From contig NZ_JACJUG010000024.1 of assembly GCF_014174515.1 (NCBI RefSeq), positions 26,918 through 90,917 on the forward strand: a stretch of DNA of 64,000 bases, written 5' to 3'. The DNA comes from Mitsuaria sp. WAJ17 (GTDB lineage Bacteria > Pseudomonadota > Gammaproteobacteria > Burkholderiales > Burkholderiaceae_C). Shown piece after piece: positions 1 to 8,052 of this stretch (position 1 is its first letter; each line of letters starts with the position of its first letter). Made by a program: the position numbers and the translations under genes. Under the pieces are notes generated by a model. It had not been told where the DNA came from. It searched no databases and saw only the letters and a program-made list of their open reading frames with translations.

Positions 1-2
1 CC

Positions 3-716
3 CGCCTGTTCATGCCGGTGCCAGGCAATCCGCCGGAAGGCCTGGCGGTGGAGCTGCTGCAGGCCGTCGCCCAGTTGCGGGGCTGGCAGCTGCGCCTGGC
101 GCACTACCCCTGGCCGCGAGCCCAGGCCATGGTCGAGCATGGCCAGGCGCAGATCCTCGTCGGCCCCTACCGCACGCCGGAGCGCGAGCAGCGCTTCATC
201 TTCGCGCCCTCGGCCTTCTACGAGGACCGGCTGGTGTTCTACGGCGGCCCCGCACCGCGCCCGCACTGGCAAGGGGACTATCGCGCCCTGGCCGGCCTGG
301 AGATCGCCCAGGTGGCCGGCTGGGCCTATGGCGAAGCCTTCGAGCAGGCCCGTCCCCTGCTGCGCCTGACCACGGTGCGTGACGTGGAGACCGGCCTGCG
401 CATGCTGCGCGCCGGCCGGGTCGCCCTGCTGGCCACCAATGAGCGCAACACCCAGCCGGTGCTGGCCAATCTGGGTCTGCTGCAGCAGCTGGGGCCGGTG
501 GAAGGGCCGGCCATCGGCCAGCTTCGTGGGCACTTCGCGTGCTCCCGCCAGCCACCGGGACCCGCCCTTTGCGAGGCACTGGAGCAGACGCTGCAGCTGC
601 TCAGGCGCAACGGCGACTGGCCCAGGCTCAACCAGAAATGGGGCGTGGGACTGCCCGATGTCGAGGGAGCCAGCAGCGCGCTGTGGCGCCTGCCGGCGCA
701 GACCCATGGTCCTTGA
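3..716 (+). CDS. Periplasmic solute-binding protein (SBP_bac_3 type), 5'-truncated by the window edge
   Basis: The frame is open to the left edge (R-L-F precedes the first internal Met), so the true start lies outside the window. About 237 residues are visible. The part seen reads like the second half of a family-3 extracellular solute-binding protein: a PPEGLAVELLQAVA segment, a WPRAQAMVEHGQA helix and a GLRMLRAGRVALLATN segment match how these proteins, usually for polar amino acids, wrap their ligand. The family works in the periplasm, either feeding an ABC permease or acting as a stand-alone sensor. No permease or ATPase gene follows, and the next gene is on the opposite strand, so the ligand and partner cannot be named. 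A Met at 12 is less likely to be the start because the frame stays open upstream. Confidence 0.8.
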   Translation, partial: RLFMPVPGNPPEGLAVELLQAVAQLRGWQLRLAHYPWPRAQAMVEHGQAQILVGPYRTPEREQRFIFAPSAFYEDRLVFYGGPAPRPHWQGDYRALAGLEIAQVAGWAYGEAFEQARPLLRLTTVRDVETGLRMLRAGRVALLATNERNTQPVLANLGLLQQLGPVEGPAIGQLRGHFACSRQPPGPALCEALEQTLQLLRRNGDWPRLNQKWGVGLPDVEGASSALWRLPAQTHGP

Positions 717-731
717 CGTCCTGTCGCGGGC

Positions 732-1784
732 TCAGCCGCGCAGGTGGCTCATCGCCCACAGGGCCAGGCCCAGCACCCCAAGGGCGCCGACCACGATGCC
801 CGGCAGCAGCCACCGGCGCCAGGCCCGTCGCGGCGGCGCTGCCTGCCTGCGGCTGGGCTTGATGCGCGGCATGGACAGCGTGGGCGTGGGCGGCAGCGGC
901 GAGGGCACCTCGCCGGCCAGCCAGGCGCGGATGTCGTCCGCCAGGGCCTTGGCCGTGGTGTAGCGCTCCATCATGCTGGCCGCGGTGGACTTGCTGAGCA
1001 TGGCGTCCAGGGCCTGGCGCTCGCCCAGGCTCAGGCTCACCCAGGCGGCCAGCGAATGCACGGGGGCGCCCAGGTGCCCGACGATGAGGCTGTCACTGCC
1101 CGGCAGGCGGCCATTGACCAGCAGGCACATGAGCATGCCCACGGCATAGGCCTCGCTAGCCAGGTGCGGGGGCTGGCCGTCCAGCTGCTCAGGGGCCAGC
1201 AAGGGAATGGCAGCCGAGCTGTAGCCGAAGTCGCCCGGCCCCTCAGCGGCCAGCATGGGCGCCAGGCCCTGGCCCATCAGGCGCAGACGCTGCTCGGGCG
1301 AGAGCCACAGGGTGCCCGGGTCCAGCTCGCGCAGGACCTGGCCGTGCTCGTGCAGCACCTCCAGCAGATCGCAGAGGTCGCAGACCAGCTCCAGGCGCTT
1401 GCGCAAGGGCAGCTCCGCGGCTGCGGGCAGCAGGGGCTGGCCGTCCATCCAGCGCAGCACCACATAGGGCAGGCCGTCTGCGGTGAGGCCGCTGTCCTGG
1501 GGCAGGGCGATATCGACATGGTGCAGGCTCTGCAGGCCGGGCTGCTCCTCGGCGAAGCGCAGCAGCACCAGGGCGGCGTCGGCGGCCTGCTCGTAGACCA
1601 GCACCGCCACCTGCTGCTCCGCAGCCAGCGAATGCTCACCCCGGTACCAATGCCCGGAGGCGCAGACCTGGATGTCCTCGACGATGCGCCAGACGCCCAG
1701 GCGCTCGCCAACCGGCAGCACATGCAGGGGGGAATCGAGGTCGGGCGGCGCGGTGGCCGGCCCTTCGGGCAGCGGAGCGTTCAT
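732..1784 (-). CDS. Membrane-anchored Ser/Thr pseudokinase-like protein
   Basis: A 350-residue protein with the outline of a Hanks-type protein kinase but without its catalytic residues. The VAxK lysine position reads VAVL (59-62). The HRD loop reads L-R-E with D-P-G-T after it (151-158), so the Asp, Lys and Asn are gone. The DFG position reads G-Q-G (171-173). The activation-segment end (APEQ, 198-201) and the following helix (SEAYAVGMLMCLLVNGRLP) are well kept. A basic linker (RRAWRRW) leads to one transmembrane helix at the very C-terminus, so the kinase-like domain should face the cytoplasm. The ATG at 1784 was chosen because the upstream extension to a TTG at 1859 overlaps the next gene's start region. 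It is divergent from the AEC permease. It probably has a binding or scaffold role, which is inference. Confidence 0.75.
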   Translation of the reverse strand: MNAPLPEGPATAPPDLDSPLHVLPVGERLGVWRIVEDIQVCASGHWYRGEHSLAAEQQVAVLVYEQAADAALVLLRFAEEQPGLQSLHHVDIALPQDSGLTADGLPYVVLRWMDGQPLLPAAAELPLRKRLELVCDLCDLLEVLHEHGQVLRELDPGTLWLSPEQRLRLMGQGLAPMLAAEGPGDFGYSSAAIPLLAPEQLDGQPPHLASEAYAVGMLMCLLVNGRLPGSDSLIVGHLGAPVHSLAAWVSLSLGERQALDAMLSKSTAASMMERYTTAKALADDIRAWLAGEVPSPLPPTPTLSMPRIKPSRRQAAPPRRAWRRWLLPGIVVGALGVLGLALWAMSHLRG

Positions 1785-1826
1785 ACGGATTGCAGGCGTA
1801 AATGTAAGCGCCAGCGCACAAAGAGG

Positions 1827-1834
1827 CCCCCCCC
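1827..1834. repeat. Run of eight C in the divergent intergenic region
   Basis: The 92-bp gap between the pseudokinase and the AEC permease holds a run of eight C followed by TTTTC. Long homopolymers are prone to slippage and sequencing error. It lies outside both chosen coding regions, so any length change would affect only spacing between the two divergent starts. Confidence 0.6.
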
Positions 1835-1876
1835 TTTTCAGCTGGATACAAGCCCGCATTGCGATACTCGCGCCTC

Positions 1877-2839
1877 ATGCAAGCCGTCATCCCCGTCACG
1901 GTGCCCTTCTTCGCCCTGGTGCTCTGCGGCTACCTGGCCGCACGCCAGGGTTTGCTGGCGGAAAGCGCCATCCCGGGGCTCAACACCTTCGTGCTCTTCT
2001 TCGCCCTGCCCAGCATGCTGTTCCGCTTCGGCGCGAGCACGCCGCTGCTGGAGCTGCTGAGCCCGGCGGTGCTGGCGGTCTACCTGACCTCGGCCCTGCT
2101 GATCGTGGGCGTGACCCTGTTCCTGACGCTGGACGACGTCACCCATCTCAAGGACGCCGCCTTCGGCGCCCTGGTCGCCGCCTTCCCCAACACCGGCTTC
2201 ATGGGCGTGCCCCTGCTGGTGGCGCTGATGGGGCAGGCCGCGGCGGCGCCGGTGATCTGCACCATCCTGGCCGATCTCATCGTGACCAGCTCCCTGTGCA
2301 TCGCCCTGGCGCGCGCACACGACGCCGGCGGCAGCCACTGGCGCGTGGCCCTGGGGCAGGCACTCAAGGGGGCGCTGTCCAATCCCCTGCCCTGGGCGAT
2401 CGCATTGGGCGCGCTGAGTTCGGTCAGCGGCTACACCCTGCCGCCGATGCTCATGACGGTGGTCCGGATGCTGGGGGACGCCGCCTCGCCCGTGGCGCTG
2501 TTCACGATAGGCGCGGTGCTCTGGCGCGCCGGCCAGCACGCCCACACGCGCACGCCGCCGGAGCGCTACCTGCCCGTGGCCCTCATCAAACTCTTCGGGC
2601 ACCCGACCCTGGTGCTGCTGCTGGGCGCCACGGCCGTCCGGATGGGCCTTGACCTCAGCCCCTTTCAGCTGCATGTGCTGGTGCTGGCCGCGGCACTGCC
2701 CAGCGCCAGCAACGTCTCGCTACTGGCCGAGCGCTATGGAGCGGACAACGGCCGCATCGCCCGCATCATCATGGCCTCCACCGTGATCGCTTTCTTCAGC
2801 TTCAGCGGGCTGGCGAGCTGGCTGGTGCCGCAGCCGTGA
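1877..2839 (+). CDS. AEC-family (auxin efflux carrier-like) permease
   Basis: A 320-residue, very hydrophobic protein with about ten predicted membrane segments. It has the AEC layout of two five-helix halves, and the N-terminal half has the family's NTFVLFFALPSMLFRF and FPNTGFMGVPLL motifs. Bacterial members move small carboxylates such as malate or malonate across the inner membrane, but the substrate cannot be read from sequence. The ATG at 1877 begins MQAVIPVTVPFF, a typical AEC N-terminus; a TTG 18 bp upstream is possible but less likely. The stop codon overlaps a GTG of the following peptidase frame, although that gene probably starts 84 bp later. It is divergent from the pseudokinase. 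Confidence 0.88.
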   Translation: MQAVIPVTVPFFALVLCGYLAARQGLLAESAIPGLNTFVLFFALPSMLFRFGASTPLLELLSPAVLAVYLTSALLIVGVTLFLTLDDVTHLKDAAFGALVAAFPNTGFMGVPLLVALMGQAAAAPVICTILADLIVTSSLCIALARAHDAGGSHWRVALGQALKGALSNPLPWAIALGALSSVSGYTLPPMLMTVVRMLGDAASPVALFTIGAVLWRAGQHAHTRTPPERYLPVALIKLFGHPTLVLLLGATAVRMGLDLSPFQLHVLVLAAALPSASNVSLLAERYGADNGRIARIIMASTVIAFFSFSGLASWLVPQP

Positions 2840-2922
2840 GCATCGACACGGCGGCCCCCGTCAGCCGCATGCGCTATCGTGCGCGGCATCCGATCCCGCG
2901 CCTGCCTCAGGGCCTCGCCGTC

Positions 2923-5358
2923 ATGCGCCTTCTCCATTCCGTCCTGCCGAGCCTGCTCCTGGCCAGCGCCCTGCTGCCCGGGGGCGTGATGGCCGTCGGC
3001 TACCAGCAGCCCTCGGCCGCCGTGCGCGAGCTGCTGGACACCGCGCCTCTGCCCCGCCTGCTGCCCTCGCCGGACCGCCAGCAACTGGCCCTGGTGGAGA
3101 CGCGCCGCTTCTCGACCATCGAGGACCTGCAGCGCCCCACCCTGCACCTGGCCGGCACCCGCTTCGACGCCGGCAGCGGCGTGGCGCCGGGCCTGGCCGC
3201 CATCCAGCGACTGCGCCTGCGCGCCCTGCTGCAGCCGGACGCGCCCGAGCGGGTGGTCGAGCTGCCGGCCGGCGGTTTGTGGCACGACTTCGCCTGGGCA
3301 CCGGACGGCCAGCGCTTCCTGATCGAGCGCCGCATGGAGCGCAGCAACGAGCTGTGGGTGGGCGACACCGCCAGCGGCGCCGTGCGCCCCATCCAGGGCC
3401 TGCGGCTCAACGAGGTGCTGGCCCAGGGCGAGAAGGCCTGGCTCAACCCGCGCGAACTGGTCGTGCTGAGCGTGCCCGACCACCGCGGCCCGCCGCCCCG
3501 GCTGCCGCCCCAGCCTGTCAGCGAGGAAAGCCGCGGCCTGGCCTCGCCCGAACGCACGCATCCGGACCTGCTGCACGGCCCGCAGGACGAGGCCTTGTTC
3601 GAGCACCACGCCCGCTCGGTGCTGACCTGGGTAGACCTCGCCAGCGGCGCCAGCCGTGACCTTGGCCCGCCCCAGCTCTACAGCAGCGTCAGCAGCGTGG
3701 GCGAGGGCCAGTACCTGCTCACCGAACGCATCGGCCGCCCCTTCAGCTACCGCCTGCCGTGGGATGATTTCCCGACCACCGTTGAAGTGCGCCAGCGCGA
3801 CGGCAAGCTGATCCGCGAGCTGGCGCGCATGCCCCTCAAGAGCGGCGTGACCATCGACGGCGTGCTGTCAGGGCCGCGCGTGTTCTATGCCTCACCCACC
3901 AAGGACGCCGCCGTCTACTGGATCGAGGCCCTGGATGGCGGCAATCCCGCCAACCGCGTGGCCTTTCGCGACCGCGTGATGCGCCTGGACCCGCCCTTTA
4001 CCGGCGAGCCCCAGGAGGTGCAGCGCATGCCGCACCGCTTCTCGCGCCTGCAGTTCCTGGACGATGGCCAGAACGCCCTGCTCACCGAGGTCGATCGCCA
4101 GCGCGCCTGGCAGCGCACCTACCTGCTGCCGCTCAAAGGCACGCAGAGCAAGCCCTTGTTCGAGTTCAGCCAGCGCGAGCGTTTCCGGCATCCCGGCAGC
4201 CCGCTGACGCGGCTATTGCCCAACGGCCACCTCGTGGTGCAGACCCTGGGCGGCGACCTGCTGCTGACCGGCCCCGGCGCCAGCCCCAAGGGCGACCGCC
4301 CCTTCCTGGACCGCTTCTCGCTGCGCGAGCTCAGCGCGCAGCGCCTGTTCCAGTCGCCCGAGGGCAGCTACGAGACGCCACTGGCCGTGATCGAGGGTGG
4401 CAAGCTGCTGTTGAGCCGCGAGAACGCCAGCGAGCCGCCCAACCTGGCCCTGCGCGAGCTGAGCTCCGGCAACAGCCTGCAGCCCCTGACACGGCTGAAG
4501 GACAACACGCCGCAGCTACGCAGGATCCGGCGCGAGTTCGTCAGCTTCAAGCGCTCGGACGGCGTGGACATGTCCTTCTGGATGTACCTGCCGCCCGACT
4601 ACAAGGAGGGCGAGCGCCGCCCCACCCTGGTCTGGGCCTATCCGATGGAGTACAGCGATGCGTCCATTGCCAGCCAGGTCAGCGGCGCCAGCAACCGCTT
4701 CCTGAGCTTCAACGGCATCAGTCCCCTGGCCATGCTGCTGGACGGCTTCGTGGTGCTCTACGACGCCCACATGCCCATCGTGGGCGACCTCAAGACGGTC
4801 AATGACGGCTTCATCGAGCAGATCTCCATGAACGCCCGCGCCATCATCGACAAGGCCGAGGACCTGGGCGTGTCCGACCCGAAACGCATGGCCGTGGGCG
4901 GCCACAGCTACGGCGCCTTCATGGCCGTCAACCTGCTGGCGCACACCGACCTCTTCAGGGCCGGCATCGCACGCAGCGGGGCCTACAACCGCACGCTGAC
5001 GCCCTTCGGCTTCCAGAGCGAGCGCCGCTCCATCTGGGACGCCAAGGAGGTCTACCTGAATCTCTCGCCCCTGCTCTACGCACCGCAGATCAAGGAGCCG
5101 CTGCTGCTGCTGCACGGCGAGCAGGACGGCAACGCGGGCACACCGCCGCTGCAAAGCGAGCGCCTGTACCACGCACTCTCCGGCCTGGGCGGCACGGTGC
5201 GGCTGACCTTGCTGCCGCTGGAGTCCCATGGCTACGGCGCGCGTGAGTCCGCCGGCCATGTGCAGTGGGAGATGAGCCGCTGGCTCAAGACCTGGCTGGG
5301 CGACCCGCGGGACAACGGCAGAGAGCCACGCGAAGGCAAGGCCTCGGCGCAGCGCTGA
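2923..5358 (+). CDS. Secreted S9-family prolyl oligopeptidase-type peptidase
   Basis: An 811-residue protein. The first 26 residues form a signal peptide (MRLLHSVLPSLLLASALL...), which is why the ATG at 2923 is preferred over the GTG at 2836. A long N-terminal part, presumably the beta-propeller, is followed by an alpha/beta-hydrolase domain. The nucleophile sits in GGHSYGAFM (Ser662), with a likely Asp735 (HGEQDGNAG) and His769 (ESHGYG). This matches glutamyl endopeptidase-like or dipeptidyl-peptidase S9 proteins that cleave oligopeptides in the periplasm. It follows the AEC gene on the same strand and may be cotranscribed, but no functional link is obvious. Convergent with priA. Confidence 0.88.
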   Translation: MRLLHSVLPSLLLASALLPGGVMAVGYQQPSAAVRELLDTAPLPRLLPSPDRQQLALVETRRFSTIEDLQRPTLHLAGTRFDAGSGVAPGLAAIQRLRLRALLQPDAPERVVELPAGGLWHDFAWAPDGQRFLIERRMERSNELWVGDTASGAVRPIQGLRLNEVLAQGEKAWLNPRELVVLSVPDHRGPPPRLPPQPVSEESRGLASPERTHPDLLHGPQDEALFEHHARSVLTWVDLASGASRDLGPPQLYSSVSSVGEGQYLLTERIGRPFSYRLPWDDFPTTVEVRQRDGKLIRELARMPLKSGVTIDGVLSGPRVFYASPTKDAAVYWIEALDGGNPANRVAFRDRVMRLDPPFTGEPQEVQRMPHRFSRLQFLDDGQNALLTEVDRQRAWQRTYLLPLKGTQSKPLFEFSQRERFRHPGSPLTRLLPNGHLVVQTLGGDLLLTGPGASPKGDRPFLDRFSLRELSAQRLFQSPEGSYETPLAVIEGGKLLLSRENASEPPNLALRELSSGNSLQPLTRLKDNTPQLRRIRREFVSFKRSDGVDMSFWMYLPPDYKEGERRPTLVWAYPMEYSDASIASQVSGASNRFLSFNGISPLAMLLDGFVVLYDAHMPIVGDLKTVNDGFIEQISMNARAIIDKAEDLGVSDPKRMAVGGHSYGAFMAVNLLAHTDLFRAGIARSGAYNRTLTPFGFQSERRSIWDAKEVYLNLSPLLYAPQIKEPLLLLHGEQDGNAGTPPLQSERLYHALSGLGGTVRLTLLPLESHGYGARESAGHVQWEMSRWLKTWLGDPRDNGREPREGKASAQR

Positions 5359-5376
5359 AGCGCCCGCGAGCGACGC

Positions 5377-7497
5377 TCAGATCGCCAGCGGATCGACGTC
5401 GATGGCCCAGCGCAACAGGCCGCGGTGCTCGCGCTTGAGGGCCTGCAGCAGGGGCAGCCAGTGCCACAGCAGGCGCTGCAGAGCCGAGCGCTGGCCGCAT
5501 TCGATCAGCATCTGGAAGCGCTCCACATTGGCCACGCGGGCCACGCTCATGGGCACCGGCGGGTAGATCAGGGCCTGCTGCGCATCGGGCAGATCCTGTG
5601 CCAGCGCGGCGGCCGCATCGAGGAAGGCCTGCGCGCCCTCGGCCGTGCGCGCCTCGGCCCGCATCAGCGCCAAGTGCGAAAAGGGCGGCAGCGCGGCGGA
5701 CTCGCGTTCCGCCAGCTGGCTGGCCGCGAAGAACTCGTAGTCATGCCGCTGCAGGGACTGGTAGAGCGCATGCTGGGGATGCCAGGTCTGTACCCACATC
5801 TCGCTGCGCGCGGCCACCTCGGCGTCCCGCCCCGCGCGGCCGGCGGCCTGCATCAGCAGCGCGAAGAGGCGCTCGGGCGCGCGGAAATCGCTGGAGAAGA
5901 GCGCACCGTCCGGGTTCACCGCGGCCACCAGCGTGATGCGGCGGAAGTCATGCCCCTTGGTGATCATCTGCGTGCCCACGAGGATGTCCACCTCGCCCGC
6001 GTGCACGGCGCCCAGCTGCTCCTCCAACTGCCCCTTGTGCTTGGTCGAATCGGCATCGATGCGGGCCACGCGGGCACCGGGCAGCGCCTGGGCCAGTTGC
6101 TCCTCCAGGCGCTCGGTGCCTCGGCCCAGGGGCGCGATGTCCAGGTTGCCGCAGGTCGGGCAGGCCATGGGCACGCGCTCAGCGAAGCCGCAATGGTGGC
6201 AGCGCAGGCTGCGATCGCCCTTGTGGAAGACGCGCCAGGCGCTGCAATGCGGGCAGTCGCTCTTCCAGTTGCATTCACCGCAATGCAGCACAGGCGCGTA
6301 GCCGCGGCGGTTGAGGAACACCAGGCTCTGCTCGCCGCGGGCCAGGCGCTGGCGCAGGGCGTCCAGCAGCGGCGCGGTGAGGGCCGTGGTCACGCCCTTT
6401 GTACGCGCCAGGGTGTTCATGTCGAAGATGCGCACTCGCGGCATGGCGCCACCACCGATGCGCTGCGGCATCACAAGGCGCTGGTAGCGCCCGGTGTTGG
6501 CGTGATGCCAGCTCTCCAGTGAAGGCGTGGCAGAGCCGAGGATCACGGGCACCTTCTCCAGCCTCGCGCGGTAGACCGCCAGGTCGCGTGCCGAGTAGCG
6601 CGCACCGTCCTGCTGCTTATAGCTGGGGTCGTGCTCCTCATCGACGGCGATCAGGCCCAGGCGCGGCAGCGAGGCGAAGACGGCCAGCCGCGTGCCCAGG
6701 ATCAGCTCGGCCTGCCCCAGGTGGGCGGCCAGCCAGTTCTGCAGGCGCTGAGCAGGCGTCAGGCCGCTGTGCAGGGAGACGATGCGCCGCCCCGCGAAGC
6801 GCTCGGCGAACCGGGCCTCCAGCTGCGGCGTGAGGTTGATCTCTGGCACCAGCACCAGCACCTGCCGGCCCCGGGCCAGGGCCTGCTCGGCCGCGCGCAG
6901 GTAGACCTCGGTCTTGCCGCTGCCGGTCACGCCGTACAGCAGCACAGGCGCGGGCGCGGCAGCCTCGGGCGGTGCCTGCAGCATGCCATCCAGCTGGGCG
7001 AGCGCGAGCTGCTGCGCCTCGCTGAGCAGGGGCATGGCTGCCGGCGTCTCGGGAGCGGGCGGTGCGGGCAGCTTGGCCAGCTTCTTGAGCTTGGCCTGCA
7101 GCTGCTTCGCGGTGACCTCGCGCAACTGCGGCGGCAGCACGGACAGGGCCAGCTCGCCGATGGCGCGCTGGTAGTACTGCGCGGCGAACTCCACCAGGCG
7201 ACGCCAGGAGGCCGACAGCGGCGGCAGGACGTCCAGCACCTCGCCCACCTCGCGCAGTTCCTCGTCAGGCAAGACCTGCCCCCGGGGGGCCAGGTCTTGC
7301 CCGGCTGGATCCCAGACCAGGCCCAGCAGCTCCCGCTTGCCCAGGGGCACCTGCAACAGCGTGCCGGGCGGCCAGGCCTGCGCGGCACGGTAGCTCAGGG
7401 GCTCGCTGAGCCCGCTGTGCTGCGGTGCGTCAACAGCCACCTGCAGGCGGTGCAGCGGCGCTGGCGCGGAGGCCACGGGCAGATCAGGGTCGCTCAT
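5377..7497 (-). CDS. priA: Primosomal protein N' (replication restart helicase PriA)
   Basis: A 706-residue superfamily-2 helicase. The DNA-binding N-terminus is followed by Walker A GVTGSGKTE, the DEEH box (AVDEEHDPSYKQQDG), and an insertion with eight zinc-binding cysteines in CxxC pairs (HCGECNWKSDCPHC, then CHHCGF and CPTCG). The C-terminal helicase half has SLVFLNRRGYAP and LVGTQMITKGHD. PriA recognises stalled forks and reloads DnaB. The gene lies downstream of hemE on the same strand after a 555-bp gap, an order common in Burkholderiales. Residues encoded around 7268-7301 (AGQDLAPRGQVLPDE) fall on a strong palindrome that resembles a dispersed repeat; see findings. Confidence 0.97.
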   Translation of the reverse strand: MSDPDLPVASAPAPLHRLQVAVDAPQHSGLSEPLSYRAAQAWPPGTLLQVPLGKRELLGLVWDPAGQDLAPRGQVLPDEELREVGEVLDVLPPLSASWRRLVEFAAQYYQRAIGELALSVLPPQLREVTAKQLQAKLKKLAKLPAPPAPETPAAMPLLSEAQQLALAQLDGMLQAPPEAAAPAPVLLYGVTGSGKTEVYLRAAEQALARGRQVLVLVPEINLTPQLEARFAERFAGRRIVSLHSGLTPAQRLQNWLAAHLGQAELILGTRLAVFASLPRLGLIAVDEEHDPSYKQQDGARYSARDLAVYRARLEKVPVILGSATPSLESWHHANTGRYQRLVMPQRIGGGAMPRVRIFDMNTLARTKGVTTALTAPLLDALRQRLARGEQSLVFLNRRGYAPVLHCGECNWKSDCPHCSAWRVFHKGDRSLRCHHCGFAERVPMACPTCGNLDIAPLGRGTERLEEQLAQALPGARVARIDADSTKHKGQLEEQLGAVHAGEVDILVGTQMITKGHDFRRITLVAAVNPDGALFSSDFRAPERLFALLMQAAGRAGRDAEVAARSEMWVQTWHPQHALYQSLQRHDYEFFAASQLAERESAALPPFSHLALMRAEARTAEGAQAFLDAAAALAQDLPDAQQALIYPPVPMSVARVANVERFQMLIECGQRSALQRLLWHWLPLLQALKREHRGLLRWAIDVDPLAI
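7267..7302. repeat. REP-like palindrome inside the priA coding sequence
   Basis: Two arms, GGCAAGACCTGCCCCC and GGGGGGCCAGGTCTTGCC, form a near-perfect inverted repeat with almost no loop. The arm core GCAAGACCTG recurs at about 19944-19964 (cytochrome b561 gene), 34149-34166 (intergenic), 36490-36508 (gshB) and 37937-37954 (start of the benE-like gene). The core looks like the short palindromes spread through many proteobacterial genomes. Its identity as a REP element is inference. Confidence 0.5.
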
Positions 7498-8052
7498 GAC
7501 GCCCCTCCACGGCCCTGGCAGACAGGCTGGCGCAGTCCGGGCCGCGGCCCGGGAAAGCCTGTCTCACTTGCCGCGTTTTCTGCATGTCTGCCCTCGAAAT
7601 CCCCGCTAACTGCTTGATTCATCCAGGCTCCTGGGCGGAGGCCCTGCCAGCCTGTGGATAACTTTGTGCAAAAGAGGCGCGGAACAAAGCCCTTGCCGTC
7701 CCGTCACGCCTACGGGTATTCCGCGAGCGCCGGCAATGATTCGCGATGCGAACGGGTCGATATCAATAAAATCAAACACTTAGCCGGCAATCGTGGAAAC
7801 CCCGAGATGCGCCGCAGCAATTGCCACAAGCTGAAACGCTCCTCCCCTTTTTGGGGATAAGTGTCTACTTACTGTGCAGACTTCACAGCCATTGGGCCGG
7901 CAATTCATGGGCATGGCACAGCGCTTTCACATGCCAAGGCCCGGTACTGAGCAGCGATGGGCAGGACCCATTGCCAGGTGATGGCGACCGGCCCCGCAAA
8001 AGGGGCGATCGGCGATCGACGGGCGCCCGCCATTCTGGCCCAGCGTATGGGC
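7498..8052. other. Lower-GC hemE-priA intergenic region with a DnaA box
   Basis: A 555-bp gap without a convincing gene. GC falls to about 50-60% between 7650 and 7920, against about 70% around it. It holds a perfect DnaA box (TGTGGATAA, 7653-7661), a one-mismatch box (TGGGGATAA, 7852-7860) and an AT-rich stretch near 7760-7782 (GATATCAATAAAATCAAACA). It should also contain the priA promoter on the minus strand. A 68-codon GTG frame at 7654 starts inside the DnaA box and has no family resemblance, so it is not called. This could be an origin-like or DnaA-responsive region, but no dnaA, dnaN or par genes are in view. Confidence 0.45.
7653..7661 (-). promoter_or_regulatory. DnaA box (perfect TTATCCACA)
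   Basis: The minus strand reads TTATCCACA, the high-affinity DnaA consensus, about 155 bp upstream of the priA start. One nonamer can occur by chance, although AT-rich 9-mers are rare at this base composition. A weaker copy lies at 7852-7860. Confidence 0.5.

Noticed and set aside
7654..7860. 68-codon GTG frame in the hemE-priA gap
   Set aside because: It starts inside the DnaA box, has no ribosome site, no family resemblance and unlike-gene codon use.
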